Shown one piece after another: positions 8,132 to 15,641 of a stretch of 34,470 nt of DNA. Where the stretch lies: assembly GCA_001770575.1 (NCBI GenBank), contig MERK01000086.1, positions 1 to 34,470 on the forward strand, read 5' to 3'. Every line of letters begins with the position of its first letter. Position 1 is the first letter of the stretch. The translations under genes were made by a program, and so were the position numbers. Origin of the DNA: Betaproteobacteria bacterium RIFCSPLOWO2_12_FULL_64_23 (GTDB lineage: Bacteria > Pseudomonadota > Gammaproteobacteria > Burkholderiales > SG8-39). The notes under the pieces were generated by a model, which had not been told where the DNA came from, ran no database searches, and saw only the letters and a list, made by a program, of their open reading frames with translations.

Positions 8132-10162
8132 ATGCCAATGCAAGCCGTCTCTTCGCCACTGTCGGGCTCGCTCATCGTTGCCGCAGCCTGGGTCGCGATC
8201 GCCGCGCTGTCGCTGGCCCCGAGCGGCAATGCGTTCTTCGCCCGAAAATTCGCGTTTCCGTTGGGAACGCTGGCGGGCCTTGCACTGACTGCGTTCGGCC
8301 TGCAGGCAATATGGCTGGCGCCGGAGCAGATGACCCTGCCGCTCGGCCTGCCGGATCTGCCCTTCCACCTGCGCCTCGATCCCCTCGCCGGTTACTTCCT
8401 CATGCTCCTCGGCGCGGTTTCCGCAGGGGTGTCGATCTACGCCGCGGGCTATTTCCGCGACGAGACCGCCGGGCGCCTTGCGCTGATCGCGCTCGAGTAT
8501 CACCTGTTCCTGGCGAGCATGGCGTTGGTGATCCTCGCCGATGACGCCTACCTGTTCATGGTCGCGTGGGAAACGATGGCGCTGTCCTCGTACTTTCTCG
8601 TCACCACCGACCACAAGCTGCCCGCAATCCGCAGCGCCGGCTTCCTCTACCTGCTGATCGCGCACCTGGGGGCGATCGCGATTCTGCTGTGCTTCGGCGT
8701 GATGAGCGGCGGCCGGGGCGATTACACTTTCGACGCATTGCGCGCCGCCGAACTCCAGCCGCGGTGGGCCACGGCGGCGTTCCTGCTCGCGTTCTTCGGC
8801 TTCGGCGCCAAGGCCGGGATGATCCCGCTGCATGCCTGGCTGCCCGAGGCCCATCCTGCCGCACCCTCGCCGGTGTCGGCGCTGATGAGCGGCATCATGC
8901 TGAAGACCGCCATCTACGGCATGATCCGCGTAATTTACGATTTGATCGGCAACGTCCGCTGGGAATGGGGAATGGTCGTGCTTGCGATCGGCGCCGGGAC
9001 AACGCTGTTCGGCGTGCTCTACGCGCTGATGCAACACGACCTGAAGCGCCTGCTCGCCTATCACTCGGTGGAGAACATCGGCATCATCCTTCTCGGCTTC
9101 GGCATGTCCATGGTGTTCGTCGGCTTCGGCCACCCGGCGGCCGGCGCGCTCGGGCTGATCGCGGCGCTCTATCACACGCTCAATCACGCCGTGTTCAAAG
9201 CGCTGCTGTTCCTCGGCGCCGGCTCGATCCTGCACGCCACGGGATTGCGCAACCTCAACAGCATGGGCGGTCTGATACACAAGATGCCGCAGACGGCGTT
9301 CTACTTTCTCGTCGGCGCGCTGGCCATTTCGGCGCTGCCTCCGCTGAACGGATTCGTGTCCGAGTGGCTCACGTTCCAGACCGCGCTGCAGGCGCCGATC
9401 CTGAAAAACGGAGTGGTGCGAAGCCTGCTGCCGCTGTTCGCCGCGACGCTGGCGCTCGCCGGCGCGCTCACCGCCATGTGTTTTGTCAAAGTCTACGGCA
9501 TCGCCTTTCTCGGCCGGCCGCGCGCGGCGCCCACGCAGGTGCAAACCGCCCAGGAGATCCACGACGCCGGCCTGATGGAACGATTCGGCATGGCCTGGCT
9601 CGCGGCGGGCTGCTTCGTGCTCGGCCTGTTTCCGACCTCGTTCCTGCTGATGCTCAACCGGGTCAGCGTTTCGCTCACGCGGCAGGGCCTGCCCGAAGCG
9701 GCCCTGGAATCGAATTGGCTGTGGCTGGTTCCGATCGAGCCCGCGCGCGCGAGCTACAGTCCGATCGTGTTCCTGATCGTAATCGTCTGCGTGACGCTGC
9801 TTACATTCATCCTCGTGCACCGCTACTACCACGGCCGCGTGCGTTTTTCCGAGCCCTGGGGCTGCGGCTATTCCGAACAGACGGCACGCACGCAGGACAC
9901 CGCCGACGCATTCGGCCAGCCGATCCGGCACATATTCGGCCCGCTTTACCTGATGCAGCGCCACATGCCCGCAGCCGACGATGCGGCACCCCGGTTCTCG
10001 CTCAAGATCCACGATCGCCACTGGTACTGGCTGTACCTGCCGATCGCGCGATTGACCGAATACGTTTCGTCGAAGATCGCCTTGCTGCAGCAGGGAAAGA
10101 TCAGCATCTACCTGCTCTACAGTTTTCTCACCCTGATCGCGCTGCTGATCTTCGTCCGCTGA
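8132..10162 (+). CDS. hyfB: HyfB-like antiporter subunit of an Ehr-type complex
   Basis: A 676-residue membrane protein of the NuoL/MrpA proton-translocating family (Proton_antipo_M), closest in plan to HyfB/HycC. About 14-16 hydrophobic segments are visible. Signature residues of a proton channel are present: Glu147 in WETMALSSYFL (TM5), Lys227 in FGAKAGMIPLHAWLPEAH, PSPVSALMSGIMLK (246-258) with Lys258, and later His and Lys residues in the second half. It should form part of the membrane arm and couple redox chemistry to H+ or Na+ movement; this follows from the family, not from direct evidence here. It is the first gene of a six-gene cluster, 47 bases after metG. The ribosome binding site is weak, so the start is moderately certain. 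Confidence 0.93.
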   Translation: MPMQAVSSPLSGSLIVAAAWVAIAALSLAPSGNAFFARKFAFPLGTLAGLALTAFGLQAIWLAPEQMTLPLGLPDLPFHLRLDPLAGYFLMLLGAVSAGVSIYAAGYFRDETAGRLALIALEYHLFLASMALVILADDAYLFMVAWETMALSSYFLVTTDHKLPAIRSAGFLYLLIAHLGAIAILLCFGVMSGGRGDYTFDALRAAELQPRWATAAFLLAFFGFGAKAGMIPLHAWLPEAHPAAPSPVSALMSGIMLKTAIYGMIRVIYDLIGNVRWEWGMVVLAIGAGTTLFGVLYALMQHDLKRLLAYHSVENIGIILLGFGMSMVFVGFGHPAAGALGLIAALYHTLNHAVFKALLFLGAGSILHATGLRNLNSMGGLIHKMPQTAFYFLVGALAISALPPLNGFVSEWLTFQTALQAPILKNGVVRSLLPLFAATLALAGALTAMCFVKVYGIAFLGRPRAAPTQVQTAQEIHDAGLMERFGMAWLAAGCFVLGLFPTSFLLMLNRVSVSLTRQGLPEAALESNWLWLVPIEPARASYSPIVFLIVIVCVTLLTFILVHRYYHGRVRFSEPWGCGYSEQTARTQDTADAFGQPIRHIFGPLYLMQRHMPAADDAAPRFSLKIHDRHWYWLYLPIARLTEYVSSKIALLQQGKISIYLLYSFLTLIALLIFVR

Positions 10163-10199
10163 CTTTCGCCCACTGGCTTTCGCGCACCGACCCCCGCCC

Positions 10200-11150
10200 A
10201 TGACCGACGCCCCCGGAATCGCGTTTCAGATCCTGCAATCGGTGTTCGTGGTGTTCGCCGCCCCGCTGCTCCTGGGATGGGCGAACCAGTGCCGCGCCTG
10301 GCTGCAGAACCGCTCGGCGCCGAGCATCCTGCTGCCGTACTACACGCTGGCCAAGCTGTTTCACAAGGACGCGGTGATCGCAAGCAACGCCTCACCCTTG
10401 TTTCGCATCACGCCCTACGTGCTGTTCGGCTGCATGTGGCTCGCCGCCGGAATCGTGCCGGTGCTCGCCACCGATCTGCCGTTCGCGCCGGCGGCCGACA
10501 TCATCGCGCTGGTGGGCGTATTCGCCCTGGCGCGGGTGTTCTCGGCGCTGGCGGCGATGGACATCGGCACCTCTTTCGGCGGCCTGGGCGCGCGGCGCGA
10601 GATGCTGATCGGGTTCCTCGCCGAACCGGCCATGCTGATGATCCTGTTCACCGCCGCCTTCATCAGCGGCTCGACCCAGCTCAACACCATCGTCGAGACG
10701 CTGGCCCGTCGTGAATTCGCGATCTACCCCAGCCTCGCCTTCGCCGCAGTCGCCTTTCTCATGGTGCTGCTCGCCGAGAACGCCCGCATCCCGATCGACA
10801 ATCCGACCACGCATCTGGAACTCACCATGGTGCACGAAGCGATGATCCTCGAATATTCGGCGCGCCACCTGGCGCTGATCGAGTGGGCCGTGGCGATCAA
10901 ACTGTTCGCCTACACGACCATCGGCATCGCGCTGTTCGTGCCCTGGGGAATCGCCGCAGCCGGCGACTGGGGGGCGCTCCCGCTCGCGTTCGCGGCGCTC
11001 GCAGCGAAGCTCGCACTTGCCGGAGCCGGGCTTGCATTCCTGGAGACGCTGCTGGCGAAGCTGCGCCTGTTCCTCGCGCCCGAGTTTCTTTCCACCGCGT
11101 TTCTGCTCGGCGTGCTGGGGATGCTGACCCATTTCCTGATGCAGGGCTGA
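10200..11150 (+). CDS. hyfC: HyfC/HycD-like (NuoH-family) membrane subunit
   Basis: A 316-residue membrane protein of the complex I subunit 1/NuoH family, in the hydrogenase form. It anchors the hydrophilic arm and contributes to the quinone-like chamber and proton path. Family motifs: LPYYTLAKLFHKD (45-57), GGLGARREMLIGFLAEPA (127-144) and ENARIPIDNPTTHLELTMVHEAM (193-215), whose acidic residues are typical of HycD/HyfC. About eight hydrophobic segments are visible. It starts 37 bases after hyfB, with no obvious Shine-Dalgarno sequence. An alternative automatic name would be NADH-quinone oxidoreductase subunit H, but the neighbours place it in the hydrogenase-4-like set. Confidence 0.93.
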   Translation: MTDAPGIAFQILQSVFVVFAAPLLLGWANQCRAWLQNRSAPSILLPYYTLAKLFHKDAVIASNASPLFRITPYVLFGCMWLAAGIVPVLATDLPFAPAADIIALVGVFALARVFSALAAMDIGTSFGGLGARREMLIGFLAEPAMLMILFTAAFISGSTQLNTIVETLARREFAIYPSLAFAAVAFLMVLLAENARIPIDNPTTHLELTMVHEAMILEYSARHLALIEWAVAIKLFAYTTIGIALFVPWGIAAAGDWGALPLAFAALAAKLALAGAGLAFLETLLAKLRLFLAPEFLSTAFLLGVLGMLTHFLMQG

Positions 11151-11159
11151 GGGCTGCAC

Positions 11160-11822
11160 ATGGGCCAATCACTGTCCAGCCAGTTGGTCAATCTGCTCGC
11201 CGCGTTCCTGCTGCTGATCGCCTTCGCCATGTTGTCGCAGCGGCGCATCCTGACGCTGATACGCCTGTTTGCGTGGCAGGGCGCGGCGCTCACCGCCTCG
11301 ACACTGATCGTGGCTTACACGACCGGGCAGGTTCATCTGTATTTCTCCGCCGCGCTCACGCTGCTGCTCAAGGTGCTGCTGATTCCCTGGGTGCTGCATC
11401 GCCTGATCGACCGGCTGCAGATACGCTGGGACGTGGAGACCCTGATCAACATCCCGGCGACGATGCTGATCGGCATCGGCCTGGTGATCTTTGCCTTCGC
11501 GCTTGCCGCGCCGATCTCGGAGCTGGCAAACACGCTGACGCGGGCGACCCTGGGGATCGCGATGGCAAGCGTGCTGCTGTCGTTCCTGATGATGATCGTG
11601 CGGCGCAAGGCGGTGCCGCAGGTAATCGGCTTTCTGGCGATGGAAAACGGGCTGTTTTTTGCCGCGACCTCGGCTACCTACGGCATGCCCCTGGTGGTCG
11701 AACTGGGCGTGGCGCTCGACGTGCTGGTGGGCACGTTTATTTTCGGCATTTTCTTCTTCCATATCCGCGAACAGTTCGACAGCCTGGACATCCGGCATAT
11801 GGAAAAGCTGAAACAGGACTAG
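11160..11822 (+). CDS. hyfE: HyfE-like membrane subunit
   Basis: A 220-residue membrane protein with about six hydrophobic segments, matching hydrogenase-4 component E (HyfE, about 216 residues). HyfE resembles NuoK with extra helices. Visible conserved stretches are LLLKVLLIPWVLHRLI (67-82), with a helix-embedded lysine, and VPQVIGFLAMENGLFFAA (154-171), with an intramembrane Glu. Such residues are proposed proton-path elements in NuoK-like proteins. GAGGG overlaps the hyfC stop and precedes the ATG. It lies 9 bases after hyfC and 6 before hyfF, so cotranslation is likely. Confidence 0.92.
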   Translation: MGQSLSSQLVNLLAAFLLLIAFAMLSQRRILTLIRLFAWQGAALTASTLIVAYTTGQVHLYFSAALTLLLKVLLIPWVLHRLIDRLQIRWDVETLINIPATMLIGIGLVIFAFALAAPISELANTLTRATLGIAMASVLLSFLMMIVRRKAVPQVIGFLAMENGLFFAATSATYGMPLVVELGVALDVLVGTFIFGIFFFHIREQFDSLDIRHMEKLKQD

Positions 11823-11828
11823 CGCAGC

Positions 11829-13277
11829 ATGGAAATCGCCCTGGTCCTCGGTGCCCCCCTCCTAGGCGGCCTGCTGCTCGCGCTGGTCGGCCACAAGCGC
11901 TGGGCGCCCGAGCTGAACGCGGCGATGAGCCTGGTGACCTTGGGCGCCGCGGCAATGCTGACCGGCCGCGTCATCGCCGACGGCCCGATGACGGCGATGG
12001 AGGAGCAGTTTTTCGTCGATCCGTTCAACGTGTTCCTGGTGGCCCTCACCGCATTCGTCGGCTTCACCACCGCGCTTTTCTCCCGCCCCTACATGCGCAT
12101 CGAGGAGCACCACGGCCGCCTGAACGCGGCGCGCCTGCGCCTGTACCACAGCATGTACCAGCTGTTTTCATTCACCATGATGCTGTGCCTGCTGTCGAAC
12201 AATGTCGGCATCCTGTGGGTGGCGCTCGAGGGCGCGACGCTCTCGACCGTGCTGCTGGTGAGCCTGTATCGCACGCCGGCGAGCCTGGAGGCCGCGTGGA
12301 AGTACTTCATCCTGTGCTCGGTCGGCATCGCACAGGCGCTGTTCGGTGTCATCCTGTTGTATTTCGCCGCGGAGAAGGTTTTGGGCGCAGGCGGCACCGC
12401 GCTCCTGTGGACGCACCTGTACCAAGTGCGCGGCCAGCTTGAGCCGACGGTGCTGTCGCTCGCGTTCGTATTTCTGCTGGTCGGCTTCGGCACGAAAGTC
12501 GGGTTGGTGCCGCTGCACAACTGGCTGCCCGACGCGCACGCGGAAGGTCCGACCCCGGTATCCGCGGTACTCTCCGGCCTGCTGCTCAATGTCGCGTTGT
12601 ACGCGGTGGTGCGAAGCAAGGTTCTGGTCGACGGAGCCCTCGGGCACAATTTCTCCGGCGGCCTGATGATGGGCTTCGGCCTGCTTTCGGTGGTGGTGGC
12701 GGCGTTTCTTCTGTCGCGGCAGAAAGACATCAAACGCATGTTCGCCTATTCCTCGATCGAGCACATGGGAATCATGACCTTCGCTTTCGGCATGGGCGGT
12801 CCGGTCGCCGCCTTCGCCGGCTTGCTGCACATGACCGTGCACTCGCTCACCAAGAGCGCGATCTTCTTCACTGTCGGCCACGCAACGCAAAAAACCGGCA
12901 CGCAGAACATGGCGGACATCCGCGGACTGATCGAGCAAAGCCCGGCCATCGGCTGGGGCCTGATACTGGGTAGCCTTGCGATCCTCGGCATGCCGCCGTT
13001 CGGCGTGTTCACGAGCGAGTTCATGGTGCTCACCACCGCGATGCATGAGCAGCCCTGGGCGACCCCGGTCCTGCTGGTGGCGCTGGGTGTCGCGTTTGCC
13101 GCCATTTTCGGCAAGGTACAGCCGATGGTGTTCGGCGAGACGAACCTGCGCCGGCTGCCCCACCCACCGGCGCTGGTGCCTGTGTTCGTGCACCTGGCGA
13201 TAGTGCTGATGCTGGGCCTGTACATTCCACCCTACCTGGTCGACTGGTACCGGCAGGCAGCGGCCCTGATCGGTTGA
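11829..13277 (+). CDS. hyfF: HyfF-like antiporter subunit
   Basis: A 482-residue NuoN/NuoM-type antiporter-like membrane subunit, closest to HyfF (about 526 residues in E. coli). Key residues are visible: Glu134 in WVALEGATLSTVLLV (TM5), Lys223 in GFGTKVGLVPLHNWLPDAHAEGPTPVSAVLSG (split here over 219-250), a broken-helix SLTKSAIFF segment, and a conserved FGVFTSEFM near the C-terminus with an acidic residue. With HyfB this gives the complex two antiporter-like modules. Its stop overlaps the next gene's first possible ATG by one base. Confidence 0.93.
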   Translation: MEIALVLGAPLLGGLLLALVGHKRWAPELNAAMSLVTLGAAAMLTGRVIADGPMTAMEEQFFVDPFNVFLVALTAFVGFTTALFSRPYMRIEEHHGRLNAARLRLYHSMYQLFSFTMMLCLLSNNVGILWVALEGATLSTVLLVSLYRTPASLEAAWKYFILCSVGIAQALFGVILLYFAAEKVLGAGGTALLWTHLYQVRGQLEPTVLSLAFVFLLVGFGTKVGLVPLHNWLPDAHAEGPTPVSAVLSGLLLNVALYAVVRSKVLVDGALGHNFSGGLMMGFGLLSVVVAAFLLSRQKDIKRMFAYSSIEHMGIMTFAFGMGGPVAAFAGLLHMTVHSLTKSAIFFTVGHATQKTGTQNMADIRGLIEQSPAIGWGLILGSLAILGMPPFGVFTSEFMVLTTAMHEQPWATPVLLVALGVAFAAIFGKVQPMVFGETNLRRLPHPPALVPVFVHLAIVLMLGLYIPPYLVDWYRQAAALIG

Positions 13278-13278
13278 T

Positions 13279-13284
13279 GGAGGA
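13279..13284 (+). promoter_or_regulatory. ribosome binding site deciding the hyfG start
   Basis: GGAGGA lies seven bases before GTG at 13292. The ATG at 13277, which overlaps the hyfF stop, would place this sequence inside the coding region and has no ribosome binding site of its own. GTG at 13292 is therefore preferred. Confidence 0.65.
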
Positions 13285-13291
13285 ACACCGC

Positions 13292-14833
13292 GTGACCGAG
13301 CTTGCACTTCACACCCAGCCCGTCGCCGGAGCGATGCCTGCATTTCGCGCCACGGTCGGTGCAGCGGAACTGCGCGGCCTGTGCGAGCAAACCCGGGCGC
13401 AAAAAGCGCGTCTGGTCGCGCTTTGGGGCAGCGACGAAACGACACGCGGCGGCGGCTATGCGCTGCACCTCGCGCTCGCGCTCGGTTCCGGTCTCCTGTG
13501 GCTGACGCTGCCGCTCGCGCGCGAGCATCCGCGCTACCCCAGCATCGCCGACATCTATCCGTGCGCGAATCGCATGCAGCGGGCGACCTACGACCTTCTC
13601 GGCATCCACGCGCAGGACAGCCCCGATCAGCGCAAGTGGGTGCGGCACCGCGCCTGGCCCGGCGGCGTATTCCCGCTGCGCAAGGCGTTCCCCATCGGCA
13701 CGAGCTTCCCGCCGTCGGACGACCGCTATCCCTTCGTCAAAGTCGAAGGCGAAGGCGTGCACGAGATACCGGTAGGCCCGGTGCATGCCGGCACCATCGA
13801 GCCGGGGCATTTCCGCTTCTCCATCGTCGGCGAGAAGATCCTGCGGCTGGAGGAGCGCCTGTGCTACACGCACAAGGGTATCGAGAAACTTTTCGAGAAC
13901 ATGACCCTGGCCGAGGGCGCCAGACTCGCCGGGCGCGTCTCGGGTGATTCCACCGTGGCCTACGCCTGGGCCTACGCCATGGCGGTCGAGGGCGCCACCG
14001 GCACCGAGCCGCCCAGCCGCGCGCTCGGTCTGCGCGCCATCCTGCTCGAACTGGAACGCATCGCCAACCACTTGGGCGACCTCGGCTACCTCGGCAACGA
14101 CGTGGCGCTCTCGTTCGGTTTTTTCCAATTCTGGCGGCTGAAGGAAGACCTGCTGCGTTTGCAGGGCGAGCTGTTCGGCCATCGCTACCTCATGGACCAG
14201 GTCGTACCCGGCGGCGTCGCGCGCGATCTGCCGCGCGACCAGGCAGAGCGCCTGCTGGCCCGGCTGGAGCAGATCCAATCCGAGGTCGTTGCGCTGAAAG
14301 CGATCTATGACGATCACGCGGGCGCGCAGGACCGCTTCGTCATGACCGGACAGGTGCTGCCCGAACTGGCCGAGAAGATGGGACTTGTCGGATTCGCCGG
14401 ACGCGCGAGCGGCATCAAACACGACCTGCGCGTCGATTACCCGGTGCTGCCCTACCAGCAGGCCGGGGTGCGCATGGCCACGCATACGCGCGGCGACGTC
14501 GCTGCGCGCGTCTCGGTACGATTCGACGAGATGTTCGAGTCGATGCGCCTGGTGCGGACGCTCGCCAGCCAGCTTGCACCGGGCGCGATCCGGGCTCCGC
14601 TCGCCGATTGCATCCCCGGCAAATGCGGCGTCGGCTGGGTCGAGGGCTGGCGCGGAGAAGTGCTGATCGCGCTCGAGAGCGCCGATGCCAACCGGATCCA
14701 TCGCGCGCATGCGCACGATCCGTCGTGGCAGAACTGGCCGCTGCTCGAGCGCGCCGTCCTCGGCAATATCGTCCCGGACTTTCCGCTGATCAACAAATCC
14801 TTCAATCTTTCCTATAGCGGACAGGACCTCTGA
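13292..14833 (+). CDS. hyfG: HyfG/HycE-like large subunit lacking the [NiFe] cysteines
   Basis: A 513-residue fusion of a NuoC-like domain (about residues 1-125) and a NuoD/HycE-like catalytic-subunit domain (about 135-513). GPVHAGTIEPGHFRF and the ELERIANHLGDLGYL helix identify it as a group 4 hydrogenase/complex I 49-kDa relative. In true group 4 hydrogenases the first ligand motif is RVCGxC; here it reads RVSGDS (215-220), with Ser217 and Ser220 in the cysteine positions. The C-terminal DPCxxC motif is replaced by NLSYSG (505-510), with Ser507 and Gly510. All four Ni ligands are therefore gone, so hydrogen chemistry at a NiFe centre is not expected. The frame is otherwise intact and well conserved, so it is not a decayed gene. 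It probably belongs to the Ehr group of complexes. Confidence 0.94.
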   Translation: MTELALHTQPVAGAMPAFRATVGAAELRGLCEQTRAQKARLVALWGSDETTRGGGYALHLALALGSGLLWLTLPLAREHPRYPSIADIYPCANRMQRATYDLLGIHAQDSPDQRKWVRHRAWPGGVFPLRKAFPIGTSFPPSDDRYPFVKVEGEGVHEIPVGPVHAGTIEPGHFRFSIVGEKILRLEERLCYTHKGIEKLFENMTLAEGARLAGRVSGDSTVAYAWAYAMAVEGATGTEPPSRALGLRAILLELERIANHLGDLGYLGNDVALSFGFFQFWRLKEDLLRLQGELFGHRYLMDQVVPGGVARDLPRDQAERLLARLEQIQSEVVALKAIYDDHAGAQDRFVMTGQVLPELAEKMGLVGFAGRASGIKHDLRVDYPVLPYQQAGVRMATHTRGDVAARVSVRFDEMFESMRLVRTLASQLAPGAIRAPLADCIPGKCGVGWVEGWRGEVLIALESADANRIHRAHAHDPSWQNWPLLERAVLGNIVPDFPLINKSFNLSYSGQDL

Positions 14834-14834
14834 C

Positions 14835-15359
14835 ATGTATCGGCTGCTCAAGCAAATCGCGAAAACCGGAATCGTCAGCGAACCGCCGCCGCATCCGGAC
14901 GAGACCCTGCGCCAGATCGACCAACAACTCGGTGAAGTGATTCTCAGGCACTTCGGGCGCGCGCTCGCCATCCGCCACGTCGATGCGGGCTCATGCAACG
15001 GCTGCGAGCTGGAGATCCACAGCATGAACGGCCCCTACTACAATCTGGAGCGGCTTGGCATCAAATTCGTCGCCAGTCCGCGCCACGCCGATCTGCTGCT
15101 CGTGACCGGGCCGGTATCGCGCAACATGGAACTGGCGCTGAAACGCACCTACGCTGCGACGCCCGATCCAAAGCTGGTCGTGGCGATCGGCGACTGCGGC
15201 TGTACCGGGGGCATATTCGGCGAGAGTTACGCCAGCAGCGGCCGCGTGTCCAATGTCATCCCGGTGGATGTGGCGGTGCCCGGCTGTCCGCCGACACCGA
15301 TTGCGTTGATGCAGGGCATACTCACCGCGATCAGCTCGGGCGGCCGCGACCGCGCCTGA
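14835..15359 (+). CDS. hyfI: HyfI-like (NuoB-family) [4Fe-4S] small subunit
   Basis: A 174-residue soluble subunit of the NuoB/HycG/HyfI family carrying the proximal N2-type [4Fe-4S] cluster. All expected ligands are present: Cys54 and Cys57 in SCNGCELE, Cys121 in GDCGCTGG (with an extra Cys123) and Cys151 in VPGCPPTP. The CxxC spacing is that of hydrogenase small subunits, not the adjacent CysCys of complex I NuoB. It starts one base after the hyfG stop. It ends the cluster: no HyfH/NuoI ferredoxin subunit, no HyfA and no HyfD follow. The intact cluster beside a NiFe-less large subunit implies that electrons still pass through this arm. Confidence 0.94.
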   Translation: MYRLLKQIAKTGIVSEPPPHPDETLRQIDQQLGEVILRHFGRALAIRHVDAGSCNGCELEIHSMNGPYYNLERLGIKFVASPRHADLLLVTGPVSRNMELALKRTYAATPDPKLVVAIGDCGCTGGIFGESYASSGRVSNVIPVDVAVPGCPPTPIALMQGILTAISSGGRDRA

Positions 15360-15641
15360 AGAACGCATGAGCATCCCGACGCTGCCGCTCATCGGCAGCA
15401 TGCGCAAGGCCAGGGGCTGACGCGGCGCGGCTGGGTCGTCGCCATCGCGGGCGCGCTGCTGGTTGCGCTGCCGCTGAAGCGCGCCATGCGGCGTGACCGT
15501 TCTCACCTTGCGCAGCGACGCAGTGCGCCCGCCGCTCGAGCAGACGCAGCCGCGCGAGCGCGGCGTATTGCAGTAATGCGCGCTTTCGGATATAAACGAT
15601 GCAGTCGCCACAACCTCGGGAAAACAAACACAAGCTTCAGC
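15360..15641. other. 282-base gap between hyfI and homospermidine synthase
   Basis: No gene is supported. A perfect 7-bp hairpin GCTGCCG/CGGCAGC (15381-15399) follows hyfI but has no T-run. The homospermidine synthase frame stays open back to the hyfI stop and includes a hydrophobic stretch (WVVAIAGALLVALPL near 15429-15473), but it has no start codon with a ribosome binding site and Arg/Ala-rich composition typical of chance GC-rich frames. A TATAAA-like sequence near 15592 may belong to a promoter for the next gene. Confidence 0.5.

Noticed and set aside
8033..10201. Long minus-strand open frame opposite hyfB (over 700 codons)
   Set aside because: It is the antisense shadow of a clear membrane protein; its product is Arg/Gln/His/Glu-rich without any recognisable domain. 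The same applies to long open frames opposite or in other frames of hyfC-hyfG, metG, dnaE and the decarboxylase.
8132..15359. Annotation as a working hydrogenase-4 or respiratory complex I
   Set aside because: The large subunit lacks all NiFe ligands, and the CxxC spacing of the small subunit and the absence of NuoE/F/G/I exclude standard complex I.
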